64,000 nucleotides of DNA, taken from assembly GCF_007992175.1 (NCBI RefSeq), contig NZ_BJZT01000042.1:1-64000 (forward strand), given 5' to 3'. The first letter of the stretch is position 1; every line of letters begins with the position of its first letter. Origin of the DNA: Methylobacterium haplocladii. Its GTDB lineage: Bacteria > Pseudomonadota > Alphaproteobacteria > Rhizobiales > Beijerinckiaceae. Below are positions 25,424 through 34,351 of this stretch, piece after piece. The translations under genes were made by a program, and so were the position numbers. The notes beneath the pieces were generated by a model. The model had not been told where the DNA came from, did no database searches, and was given only the letters and a program-made list of their open reading frames with translations.

Positions 25424-26527
25424 TCAGACCGTCTGGCGTGCGCGGCTGGGCAGGATGATGTTGCGCGACGAAATCCGCTCGGCCTGCTGACGCGGCTTGG
25501 CGGTGTCGGGCGCATAATAGGGGCGGTGTTCGGCGCCCGAGCCCCGTTCCGGCAGCTTCACGTCGAGGATCGCACCGAGGAGATCGCGGGCGGCAGGGCG
25601 GGTCAGCGAGCGGAAGAGCTGCACCAGCTCGAACACCCGGTCGGCCGAGCGGGCGACGGTGCCGTTCAGCGTCAGGAAGACGTAGACAGCCTGCGCCTCG
25701 CTGAGGTCGGCCGCGCGGAGCGCCAGCGTCAGCAGGTCGTAACGCGATGACGGGTTCGGTGCCGAGCCGAGGAAGCCGTTCGGCAGGCCGAGGGCGTCGG
25801 CGAGCGCCGCCAGAAATCCTTTCACGTCGCCGCCACGCGACAGCCCGGTGAGTACCGTGCCGATGTCACGCGGGGCCTGCGGGTGAAACCGCAGGGCGGC
25901 GGTGGCGGCGATGCTGTCGTGGATCTTCTTGCGAAGCGGCACCTCCGCATGCAGCCAGAGCGGCGCGAGGTCGGCGGCCGCGATGTCGCGCCGTCCGAGC
26001 AGGGTCTCTGCGAGCTCCGTCTCGCGTCGCGCCCGGATCGTCAGGCGGTCGAGCGTCGCGCGATCGAGGCGTGCGTGCGAGTCGCGGGCAAGGGCCAGGT
26101 CGGTGACTTCGGGGTCCGGCGCGTTCCGTCGCTCGCGCTCGGCACGGGCGGCGATGGCGTGGCCGATATCGCTGCCCGAGGAAATTGCCGAGGCGACGAC
26201 GGTGGGGCCGACGACGGCGGCTGCGTCGATCACGGTCTCGCAGACGGCGCCGCCCCGGGCGGCCAAGGCCGCGAGTACGGTCTGGGGCGTCTCGGGGCAG
26301 GGGGCGAGCTTCCTCGCGACGGTGAGCGCGGTCTCGTCATCCACGATCGGGATCAGCCCGGTCGCGAGCGAGGCGAAGGCGGACAGCACCGCCCGGTCGC
26401 GGATCGGCGCGGCCAGGAACAGGTCGGTCTGCACCCGCAAGATGACCGGCTTGAGGTCGAGCCCCGGATCGCGGGACAGCTCGATGAGGCCGGTCATGTC
26501 CGGCGCGTCTATGACGGATGAGGTCAT
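25424..26527 (-). CDS. DUF2336 domain protein
   Basis: The 367-aa protein belongs to the DUF2336 family, helical repeat-like proteins of alphaproteobacteria with unknown function. Typical parts are the N-terminal RDRAVLSAFASLATGLIPIV and the repeated heptad-like blocks ATLDRLTIRARRETELAET and ADLAPLWLHAEVPLRKKIHD. There is no signal peptide. It is transcribed away from hemY's end, and its upstream region (26528-26623) is short. Confidence 0.8.
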   Translation of the reverse strand: MTSSVIDAPDMTGLIELSRDPGLDLKPVILRVQTDLFLAAPIRDRAVLSAFASLATGLIPIVDDETALTVARKLAPCPETPQTVLAALAARGGAVCETVIDAAAVVGPTVVASAISSGSDIGHAIAARAERERRNAPDPEVTDLALARDSHARLDRATLDRLTIRARRETELAETLLGRRDIAAADLAPLWLHAEVPLRKKIHDSIAATAALRFHPQAPRDIGTVLTGLSRGGDVKGFLAALADALGLPNGFLGSAPNPSSRYDLLTLALRAADLSEAQAVYVFLTLNGTVARSADRVFELVQLFRSLTRPAARDLLGAILDVKLPERGSGAEHRPYYAPDTAKPRQQAERISSRNIILPSRARQTV

Positions 26528-26623
26528 GGGCTTTCGATTACGCAGAACTCGCTAAGGTCACGTTAGGCGAGTTTGCGTGAATCGAGCTTTAAGCCCGCCG
26601 AATCGAAACTGTCCCGGCAGCGC

Positions 26624-28156
26624 TCACGACAGGCCGCGAAGCGGCGGCGCTTCGCCGCTGCCGGTAGCCTCGCCGGATTTGAAGACGGGCAGAACCGGCG
26701 GCGTGCCGCTGTCGATCAGGTAGGCACTGCCGGCGACCGGATCGGCCTTCGGCAGCGGTGTCCAGTTCGCGCTCGCGATGCCGTCCGCCGACGCGGCGAG
26801 GGCTTTTCCGTCGTGCGAGCCGTGGCCGGGAGACGGCTGGTGTTCTTCGTCACCGTCCTCCGGGCCGCCCAGCAACTCTGGCGGGGTCTTCCAGACGAAG
26901 GCGTCGACGCGGCCCGAAACGGGCGAGACCGGCGCCCAACGCTCTGACGTCAGGCCGTCGGCGATCCAGACCGGGTCGCGCGGGGCCCGGGCAGCGCGCG
27001 ACAGCCACTCGCGGGCGCGGCCGGTATCCTTGCCGTGCTCGGTCTGCTCGATCCGCGCCATCATCATGCAGGCGCGCACCGTTGGGCGGTCGGCGACGAG
27101 GGGGGCCATCACCTCGCGGGCCTTGGCGAATTCCCGCGCCTCGCTGGCGGCCTGGGCGACGGCGAGGCGGGATTCGGGATGCCAGGTCGAGAGCCGCGCC
27201 AGGGTCTCGGCACGAGCCAAGCGGTCCTGCGTCGAGTCGCCGGGGCGCAGGCCGAGATAGACCTTGGCGAGGTCGGGATGCGGTTCGGCCTTCCAGGCGG
27301 TCTGGACGACCTTCGCCGCCTTGCGCAAATCGCCCTTCCGCGCGAGCAGACGCCCGGCGATGCAGGCGGCCGGCACCAGTTCCGGCGCGAGGCTGACGGC
27401 CTTCTGTGCTTGGACCAAAGCCGTGTCCGGCTCGCCGGCCTCATGGATCTGGGCGGAGGCCGTGAGCAGGACCGCGCGCTGGCGGCGGGCGGATTGCTTG
27501 TCCAGAAGGCCGAGGGAGGCGCGGCGTTCCACGGTTTCCGTCGCTGCCGACCAGTCCCCGTCGGCGCATTGCGCTTCGAGCACGGCCTCGTTGGCCCAGG
27601 TCACGCTCGGAGCGAGACGCGCAGCTTCCATGGCGTAGGCGCGGGCGGCAGGCTCGTCTTCGCGGCGGCGGGCCTCGACGTAGAGGCCGCGCAGGCCGAG
27701 CACCCGCGTCTCCGGGTCTTCGGCCATGCTCCGGAAAGCCTTCTCGGCTGCGTCCCGATCACCGGAGATCTGAGCCGCCTGCGCCTTGAGCAGGAGCGTC
27801 AGCGGCTGCGCGCCGAGCAGGCGCTCGGCATCGCCCGCATGGCGCTTGGCCGCCAGCGGATCGCCAGACCCCACCGCGATCATGCCGCGCGAGAGCGCCG
27901 ACATGCCCTTGGCCCGGCGACGTTCACGCGTCGAGCGACTAAGAAAAGACGGTAGCCCGATCACGCCGCGCACCACCGCGAGGATGAGGCCGATGACGAG
28001 GGCCGCGATCAGGATGCCGACGAGGGCGACCGCGAGGCTGACACCGATCTGATATCCGCTCCAGACGATGGTGACCGTACCGGGATGATCGGCGACCCAG
28101 ACGGCGCCGTAGGCAGCGAGCGCCAGAAGGGCGAGGAAGACGAGAGCGCGCCACAT
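26624..28156 (-). CDS. hemY: HemY-like TPR membrane protein
   Basis: The 510-aa protein has two N-terminal membrane helices (MWRALVFLALLALAAYGAVW and a second near residues 38-68) and the HemY N-terminal domain, then tetratricopeptide-like repeats facing the periplasm. HemY of this type (not protoporphyrinogen oxidase) lies in hem operons, and its precise role in heme synthesis is unclear. It follows the mitofilin-like gene and hemD on the same strand, the conserved alphaproteobacterial order. The C-terminal 60 residues are Gly/Pro-rich. Confidence 0.88.
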   Translation of the reverse strand: MWRALVFLALLALAAYGAVWVADHPGTVTIVWSGYQIGVSLAVALVGILIAALVIGLILAVVRGVIGLPSFLSRSTRERRRAKGMSALSRGMIAVGSGDPLAAKRHAGDAERLLGAQPLTLLLKAQAAQISGDRDAAEKAFRSMAEDPETRVLGLRGLYVEARRREDEPAARAYAMEAARLAPSVTWANEAVLEAQCADGDWSAATETVERRASLGLLDKQSARRQRAVLLTASAQIHEAGEPDTALVQAQKAVSLAPELVPAACIAGRLLARKGDLRKAAKVVQTAWKAEPHPDLAKVYLGLRPGDSTQDRLARAETLARLSTWHPESRLAVAQAASEAREFAKAREVMAPLVADRPTVRACMMMARIEQTEHGKDTGRAREWLSRAARAPRDPVWIADGLTSERWAPVSPVSGRVDAFVWKTPPELLGGPEDGDEEHQPSPGHGSHDGKALAASADGIASANWTPLPKADPVAGSAYLIDSGTPPVLPVFKSGEATGSGEAPPLRGLS

Positions 28157-28324
28157 TCGGTCAAGAACTCCTGGGCGTCCGGGAGCCGGATCCCGCGGGA
28201 TCGTCGGCGCCGAGGCGTTGAATGGGATGTCGAGCCGGGAGCGGAGCGGCGTCCGCGTCCTCGGCCCGTGCCGTTATGCGCCGCCCCACAGCCGGGTCGG
28301 CGCTCTGGAACGCGAACGACACGC

Positions 28325-30673
28325 TCAGCGGCCGCCGGCCGGCGCCGACAGCGCCTTGAACGCCTCGGCCTGCAGAGACTGTGCGGCGGCGCGGGCGTCT
28401 GCGGCGGATTTCAGCCGGGCGCCGAAATCCTTGGCCTGCGCCCGGATATCCTCGGGCAGGGCGGCAAAGGCCTTGGCCGCATCGCCGAGACGACCGTGGT
28501 CCAGCGCCTCCTGAACCTTCGCCTCGGGCTCGTCGTCGGCCGTCGGCGCAGCCGAGGCCGCTCCGCCGACCGAGGTGCCGCCCGGTGCGACGCGCTTCAC
28601 CTGCACCACGGATTCCGCCATGCTCATCAGCCGGTCGCCGATGCTGCCGCTCGAGGCGAGCGAGGCCGCTCGGGCCGAACGCCGGGCCGCCGCGATCTTA
28701 TCGGCGATCGGCCGGAACTCATCGGCAAGCGCCGCTGCGGTCGGCGCGCCGGTATCGGCAAAGGCCGCGAGCGGTTGGAGCCCCGCGCCGTCTCCGGCAT
28801 CGTTGCCGCGCAGGCTGCCGAGGGCGTCGGCAAACGGCGCACCGGTCACGAGGGCGTCCGAGATGCGGTTTGCCGCAACGACGCGCAGCGTCGCCTGCAC
28901 GGTCGCCGCCTTGGCGCTGGCATCGACGGACTTGTCGAGGGCGGCGATGCGCTCGGCCTGCTCCTGCAGACGGCGATCCACCGCCTTGGCGGCTTCCTCG
29001 GCCTGGGTCTTGCTCGCCTCGGCCGTCTGGCGGCTCGCCTGCGTGACCTGCTGGACCGCCTCGGTGGCGGCCGCGACCCGCCCGTCGAGGGATTGCTGCA
29101 GCTGATCGAGGCGCTGGCCGAGCGCCTTATCGGCCGCCTCGTTCGCCTTGGCGCGGGTCTCGACGTCGCCCTGCATGGCGGCGAGCTTCGGCGCGAGGTC
29201 TTCCTCGGGGACCGCGGGTGCGCCCTGCGCCTGACCCTTGGTCTCCAACGCCTTGAGGCGCACGTCGAGATCGGCGAGCCGGACAGTCTCGTCACCGTTC
29301 TGCGTTGCCCCGAGCTTTGCCTCCGAGCCCTGCTCGCGGGCCGGCTCCTCCTGAAGGGCCGAGACGCGCTGGTCGAGGGCATCGAGCCGGGCGACGAGGT
29401 CGGTCGGTGGCGCCGGAGCGGGCGCCGATCCTTCGGCCGTCGGGGCGGCGGGGGCTCCACCGGTCTTCTGGAGCGCCTGATCGGCCTTCTCGCCCGCGGA
29501 GGATGCCGCTGCCTGAGCCTTGGTGACGGCCTCGGGAAGCGGCTTCAGCGCCGCCTCGTTGGCGGCGACACGCTTGTCCAGCGCCGCCACGGCGTCGCCT
29601 GGTGCGAGCGCAGCGATGCGTTTGTCGAGGGCGTCGAGCCGCGCCGCTTGCCCCTTCAGCGCCAGCAGGCCCGATTGGGCCAGCAGGAACAAGAGGAGCG
29701 CGCCGACCACCCCGCCGATGAGGCCCGACGCCGCGAGTGCGCCGAAACCCGGCCCCGATCTGGCGGCAGCAATGCCGGGGGCTGCCGACGCGGTCGGCTT
29801 GGCGCCGCCGGTATCCTTGCCCGGGCCCTTGCTACCGGCCGGATCGGCGCCGCGATTGGCCTTGAGGTCGAGGATCGGTCCGTCGGTCAGAGCGTCCTCG
29901 GGTTTCACCCGCGTCGCGCCCGTTGCGGCACCTCCTGACGACGCCGCGCCGGCGCCCGAACTCGGCTTCACGCCGTCCTTGGTCGCGTCAGCACCGATAG
30001 CGCTGCTCCCGGTGGCGCCGGACTTGGCGGGCGCCTCGGGCTTGGCCATGCCGGAACTTGGCGCGGGTGACGCGGGCGGGATTGCGCTGCTGCCGGTTGC
30101 TGCGGATTTCACCGGCTGCGTGGGCGAGGCGGCGGTGCCGGACGATTTCACCGGATCAGCCGAGCTGCTTTTCGGAGTCGCAGACGGAGTGGCGGAGGCC
30201 GGGCCGCTCTTACTGGAACTCGTCGACCAGACCGTATTGGGCCCGGAACTAGCGGGTTTCGTGGAGGAATCCCTGCCGGTGGCGCTGGCCGAGGTCGTGG
30301 ATGGGTTCGGGATCGCGTTCTGCGCCGACGCGCCGGCTCCCCCAGAGCCTGGCTTCGCGGGTTCCACGCCGGTCGCTGGGGACTTTGCGGGTTCCGCGCT
30401 GCCGGACTTGGAAGGATCTGAAGCGGAAGCCGATGGCGTCGTCTCGGCTGGCTTGGCGCCGGCGGCGACCGTGCCGCCCGCCGCACCGGGCTTCGCCGGC
30501 TCTGCCGCCTTCGGAGCCTCGGACGGCTTCGGCGTCGCGCTCGACGGCATCGTGCTGCTGCCGGCCGCACCGGGCTTGGCCGGAGCCGCGCTCGGCGTGG
30601 CCGAAGCCGGCTTGCCGGAGGTGTCGCCCGGTCGACTTGTGGGCTTGCCGCGCTCGTCTGCCGATGAAGTCAC
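28325..30673 (-). CDS. mitofilin/Mic60-family inner membrane protein
   Basis: The 782-aa protein has an N-terminal low-complexity region of about 300 residues rich in Ala, Pro, Ser, Lys and Thr. One membrane helix follows near residues 309-340 (LIGGVVGALLLFLLAQSGLL), then a long coiled coil (AARLDALDKRIAAL and similar heptads) and a C-terminal mitofilin-like domain (about 590-782). Alphaproteobacterial Mic60 shapes intracytoplasmic membranes and is the proposed ancestor of the mitochondrial cristae-junction protein. Its place between hemD and hemY is the published syntenic context. The N-terminal extension is unusually long. Confidence 0.85.
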   Translation of the reverse strand: MTSSADERGKPTSRPGDTSGKPASATPSAAPAKPGAAGSSTMPSSATPKPSEAPKAAEPAKPGAAGGTVAAGAKPAETTPSASASDPSKSGSAEPAKSPATGVEPAKPGSGGAGASAQNAIPNPSTTSASATGRDSSTKPASSGPNTVWSTSSSKSGPASATPSATPKSSSADPVKSSGTAASPTQPVKSAATGSSAIPPASPAPSSGMAKPEAPAKSGATGSSAIGADATKDGVKPSSGAGAASSGGAATGATRVKPEDALTDGPILDLKANRGADPAGSKGPGKDTGGAKPTASAAPGIAAARSGPGFGALAASGLIGGVVGALLLFLLAQSGLLALKGQAARLDALDKRIAALAPGDAVAALDKRVAANEAALKPLPEAVTKAQAAASSAGEKADQALQKTGGAPAAPTAEGSAPAPAPPTDLVARLDALDQRVSALQEEPAREQGSEAKLGATQNGDETVRLADLDVRLKALETKGQAQGAPAVPEEDLAPKLAAMQGDVETRAKANEAADKALGQRLDQLQQSLDGRVAAATEAVQQVTQASRQTAEASKTQAEEAAKAVDRRLQEQAERIAALDKSVDASAKAATVQATLRVVAANRISDALVTGAPFADALGSLRGNDAGDGAGLQPLAAFADTGAPTAAALADEFRPIADKIAAARRSARAASLASSGSIGDRLMSMAESVVQVKRVAPGGTSVGGAASAAPTADDEPEAKVQEALDHGRLGDAAKAFAALPEDIRAQAKDFGARLKSAADARAAAQSLQAEAFKALSAPAGGR

Positions 30674-30795
30674 GGGCGTGTCATCCCTTTCGTTAGGCCT
30701 GCCATCGGCGACGGCATCGTCGATGCCGCGGCCCCGGAGCCCCTATTTTCCGGCGTCGGCTTACCACCGACGGTCCCGTCCGGACGAGGACGCCC

Positions 30796-31500
30796 TCAGG
30801 CCGGATGCGGAAGACCGGCCAGGAGCGCTTCCTCGCTCGGCCGCGCCGCAACGAAATGGGCCACGAGACCGGCCTCGACCAGGGGTACGGCCACGTCTGC
30901 CGACAGGCAGTAATGTTCCACCATCCGAAACGCTCCGTCGAGTCCGGCGGTTTGTGCGAGCTGGAGCGTCGTCGCGGTGCTGCGACGAGAGAAATGCAGC
31001 GCTGCGGCGAGGCTGCGGTCGCGCAACGCCTCGGCGACGGCGAGAGGCAGCATATCGACCGGCCGCGCCGCATAGGCTTCCCACACGATCACCCGATAGC
31101 CGGCCGCGCCGAGGCTCGCGCCCGGCTCCGCCTTCCGATCCGCACCGGCGATGTGGAGCAGCGAGGCGCCCGTCGGCAGGCTGGCCTGGACGCGCCGTGC
31201 CAGAGCCTCCGCGTCGCCTTCCGCTGCGATCACGCGCGCAATGCCGGCGGCTCTTGCCGCGTCCGCCGTTCTTCCGCCGACGGCGAAGACCGGTACGTCT
31301 GCCGCGAGGCCGCTCCCGGCAAGCATCCCGGCGCTCTGCCCGCTCGTGATCAAAACGCCGTCGAAAGCGCCGCTGGGCCTCGGCGCCTCGGTCGCCATCA
31401 CGACGAGCACGGGAGCGACGAGCGGCCGATGCCCGAGGGCCCGCAACCGTTCCGCCGTTCGCGCGGCGCCCGGTTCCGGCCGGGCCACCCAAATTCGCAT
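30796..31500 (-). CDS. hemD: uroporphyrinogen-III synthase
   Basis: HemD, 234 aa, cyclises hydroxymethylbilane to uroporphyrinogen III, the branch point for heme and cobalamin. The family is poorly conserved, but the start MRIWVARPEPGAARTAERL, FDGVLITSGQSA and LHFSRRSTATTLQLA are characteristic. GGAGAGG lies just before the ATG at 31500. The gene heads a leftward set with mic60 and hemY and is divergent from tsaD. In many relatives hemC sits between tsaD and hemD; here it is missing. Confidence 0.85.
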   Translation of the reverse strand: MRIWVARPEPGAARTAERLRALGHRPLVAPVLVVMATEAPRPSGAFDGVLITSGQSAGMLAGSGLAADVPVFAVGGRTADAARAAGIARVIAAEGDAEALARRVQASLPTGASLLHIAGADRKAEPGASLGAAGYRVIVWEAYAARPVDMLPLAVAEALRDRSLAAALHFSRRSTATTLQLAQTAGLDGAFRMVEHYCLSADVAVPLVEAGLVAHFVAARPSEEALLAGLPHPA

Positions 31501-31647
31501 GGCCCTCTCCGTCGTATTGGGCTCGCTGTTCCCTCGGATCGTTCTGCCGTAAACCCTCGAACCATCCTTTGCCATGTACACTTGGCCGGTACATTTGGCC
31601 CATCCTCGGCGGACCCGGCTCGTCGGTCGCCCAGCGAGCGGAACGCG

Positions 31648-32700
31648 ATGAAGATCCTCGGCATCGAAACCACCTGCGACGAGACCGCCGCCGCGGTCGT
31701 GACCACCTCCGACGGGGACGGGCAGAGCGGCCGCATCCTCTCGAACGAGATCCTGAGCCAGATCGCCGAGCACGCGGCCTATGGCGGCGTGGTGCCCGAG
31801 ATCGCGGCCCGCGCCCATGTCGAGGTGCTCGACCGCCTGATCGCTCGCGCCCTGGACAAGGCCGGCACCACCCTCGCCGATGTCGACGGCATCGCGGTCG
31901 CGGCCGGTCCCGGACTGATCGGCGGCGTGCTGGTCGGGCTGGTGACGGCGAAGGCGCTGGCGCTCGTCGCGCGCAAGCCGCTGCTGGCAGTGAACCACCT
32001 GGAGGCGCACGCGCTGACGCCGCGCCTCACCGACGGGCTAGCCTTCCCCTACCTGCTGCTGCTCGCCTCGGGCGGCCACACCCAGCTCGTCGCGGTGAAG
32101 GGCGTGGGCGATTACGTCCGCCTCGGCACCACCATCGACGACGCCATCGGCGAAGCCTTCGACAAGGTCGCGAAGCTGCTCGGCCTCGGCTATCCGGGCG
32201 GTCCCGAAGTCGAGCGCATGGCCGAGACCGGCAATCCCGAGCGCTTCGCCCTGCCGCGTCCGATGCTCGGCCGGCGCGAGGCCGACTTCTCCCTCTCCGG
32301 CCTCAAGACGGCTTTGCGGATCGAGGCCGAGCGCATCGCGCCGCTCGCCCGCACCGATGTCGCCGACCTCTGTGCGAGCTTCCAGGCGGCCGTAGTCGAC
32401 GTGGTGGCCGATCGTGTCCGTGTGGCGCTGCGTGGCTTCGACGTCGTTGCCGGGCGCCCGACCGCGCTGGTTGCCGCCGGCGGCGTCGCAGCCAATGGTG
32501 CGATGCGCCGCGCGCTTGCGGCACAGGCTGGACAGGTCGGCCTGAGCTTCGTCGCCCCGCCAGTGGCGCTTTGTGGCGACAACGGCGCGATGATCGCGTG
32601 GGCCGGCCTGGAACGCCTCCGTGCCGGCCTCGTCGACGACCTCACCGCTCCCGCCCGCGCCCGCTGGCCCTTCGCCGCACCACCGGCCACGGCTGCCTGA
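31648..32700 (+). CDS. tsaD: tRNA N6-adenosine threonylcarbamoyltransferase
   Basis: TsaD, 350 aa, with TsaB and TsaE transfers threonylcarbamoyl to A37 of ANN-decoding tRNAs. It has the ASKHA fold with IETTCDETAAAVV at the N-terminus, the metal-binding NHLEAHAL, LLASGGHTQL and VAAGGVAANGAMRR. The start at 31648 (MKILGIETTC) is the conserved one; longer in-frame sequence upstream overlaps hemD on the other strand. gpsA follows on the same strand, as in many alphaproteobacteria. Confidence 0.97.
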   Translation: MKILGIETTCDETAAAVVTTSDGDGQSGRILSNEILSQIAEHAAYGGVVPEIAARAHVEVLDRLIARALDKAGTTLADVDGIAVAAGPGLIGGVLVGLVTAKALALVARKPLLAVNHLEAHALTPRLTDGLAFPYLLLLASGGHTQLVAVKGVGDYVRLGTTIDDAIGEAFDKVAKLLGLGYPGGPEVERMAETGNPERFALPRPMLGRREADFSLSGLKTALRIEAERIAPLARTDVADLCASFQAAVVDVVADRVRVALRGFDVVAGRPTALVAAGGVAANGAMRRALAAQAGQVGLSFVAPPVALCGDNGAMIAWAGLERLRAGLVDDLTAPARARWPFAAPPATAA

Positions 32701-32854
32701 GGGACCACGCTCTCCGAGACCCGCGTCGTCTTAGCGCTTCGCGGCCTCGGATCGACATGAGCCTGCGAGCAACCGCCCGGCCGACGAAAGTCACGCCGTT
32801 GACGACGGTGGCGAGAGGATCGAGGGTGCGCCCGAGATCAGGCCGGGAGGCACC

Positions 32855-33859
32855 ATGAGCGTCGAGAACGGACGAGCCAACCGCGTCGCCGTGGTCGGCG
32901 GCGGTTCATGGGGCACCGCGCTGGCGAACGCTGCGGCCTGCGCGGGCCGGGAAGTCACGATCTGGCTGCGCGATCCCGCCAGCGCCGACCGGTTGCAGAA
33001 GACCCGCGACAACACCCGTTACCTGCCCGGCATCCCGCTGCACGATCAGGTCCGCGCCACGAGCGACGAGGTGAGTCTCGCCGGGGCCGGGACGGTGCTG
33101 GTCGTGACGCCGGCACAGACGCTTCGCGAGGTGCTGGGCCAGCTCGGGCCGCATCTCGGTGGCGCGGCCCTGGTGCTCTGCGCCAAGGGCATCGAGCGCG
33201 GTACGGATTCCTTCATGAGCGGCGTCGCCGCCGCGGTTCTGCCGGCGGCGACCGTCGCGGTCCTCTCAGGCCCGAGCTTCGCCACCGACGTCGCCCGCGG
33301 CCTGCCGACCGCCGTGACGCTCGCCTGCGCCGACGGGGCGGAGGCGGCCCGGCTCGCCGGACTCATCTCCGGGCCGGCCTTCCGGCTCTACCACACCGAC
33401 GACGTGCGCGGTGTCGAGATCGGGGGCGCCGGGAAGAACGTGCTGGCCATCGCCTCGGGGATCGTCGCCGGACGCGGCCTCGGCGAAAGCGCCCGCGCCG
33501 CCCTCATCGCCCGCGCCTTCGCCGAGCTGATGCGATTCTCCAAGGCCTATGGCGGACGGCCCGAGACATTGATGGGCCTGTCCGGTCTCGGCGATCTCGT
33601 GCTGACGGCCTCCTCGCCGCAATCGCGCAACTTCGCCTTCGGCGACCGCCTCGGCCGCGGCGCCTCGCCCGAAAAGGCCTCCGGCGGCAAACTCGCCGAG
33701 GGCGCCTTCACCGCCGCAGCCCTCATCGATCTCGCCCGCGCCAAGGGCGTTGAGATGCCGGTGGCGGAGGCCGTGGCCGACGTCGTCTCGGGCGCCTCGG
33801 ACGTCGACCGGGTTGTGGCGCGGCTGCTGGCACGGCCGCTGAAGGGGGAGACGGAGTGA
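32855..33859 (+). CDS. gpsA: glycerol-3-phosphate dehydrogenase [NAD(P)+]
   Basis: GpsA, 334 aa, reduces dihydroxyacetone phosphate to sn-glycerol 3-phosphate for phospholipid synthesis. It shows the N-terminal dinucleotide fold VAVVGGGSWGTALANAAA, LCAKGIERG, LSGPSFATDVARGLPTA, the catalytic Lys in GGAGKNVLAIASGIVAG, and ETLMGLSGLGDLVLT. It lies about 150 bases after tsaD. Its stop overlaps the GTG of the next gene by four bases. Confidence 0.97.
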   Translation: MSVENGRANRVAVVGGGSWGTALANAAACAGREVTIWLRDPASADRLQKTRDNTRYLPGIPLHDQVRATSDEVSLAGAGTVLVVTPAQTLREVLGQLGPHLGGAALVLCAKGIERGTDSFMSGVAAAVLPAATVAVLSGPSFATDVARGLPTAVTLACADGAEAARLAGLISGPAFRLYHTDDVRGVEIGGAGKNVLAIASGIVAGRGLGESARAALIARAFAELMRFSKAYGGRPETLMGLSGLGDLVLTASSPQSRNFAFGDRLGRGASPEKASGGKLAEGAFTAAALIDLARAKGVEMPVAEAVADVVSGASDVDRVVARLLARPLKGETE

Positions 33860-34323
33860 GCGGGGCGACAGGCCCGATCCACGCCTTCCTCGCCGGCCAC
33901 GGCCGCGACGGCAGCGGGCGCAGCCTGGCCGATGTCCTCGCCTTCGACGATGCCCGCATCGAGGGTGTCCACGACTTCATCCAGTGGTGTTTCCCGCTGC
34001 CCGAGGCGAGCCGCGCCGTGTCGGGCGCTCCGGTGCTGACCGGGACGGAGGCCCGCGCGATCCGCGACGATCCTCGGGCGCTGGACGGCTTGCGCGCCAT
34101 GCTCGACCGGATGCGGCGGTTCTATGCGGAGACGGATGGCTGGCTTCGCCCCTACGACCACAACCATCTGCGGATCACGCGCATCCTCGCGGCCGTCCGC
34201 ACGCTCGTCGGCCCATCCGACGCGGACGCCTTCCATCGGTTCGTCTGCGAGCGCAACGCGCAGGCCGGCGCCCCGATCAATGCGGACAGCCTCGCGTTCT
34301 GGCGGCGAGCGCTGCAGGGCTGA
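33856..34323 (+). CDS. opioid growth factor receptor (OGFr)-related domain protein
   Basis: The 155-aa protein begins with IHAFLAGHGRDGSGRSLADV, then DARIEGVHDFIQWCFPLPEA, the conserved core of the OGFr domain also found in animal opioid growth factor receptors. In bacteria its function is unknown; all-helical, cytosolic. It starts at GTG in a GTGA overlap with gpsA, so it is translationally coupled to it. Confidence 0.85.
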   Translation: MSGATGPIHAFLAGHGRDGSGRSLADVLAFDDARIEGVHDFIQWCFPLPEASRAVSGAPVLTGTEARAIRDDPRALDGLRAMLDRMRRFYAETDGWLRPYDHNHLRITRILAAVRTLVGPSDADAFHRFVCERNAQAGAPINADSLAFWRRALQG

Positions 34324-34351
34324 CGCGCCCTCGGAGACGGTGCGGGCCGTA

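Noticed and set aside
29520..31349. Long plus-strand frame antisense to mic60 and hemD
   Set aside because: It mirrors the low-complexity Ala/Pro/Ser region of the real gene on the minus strand.
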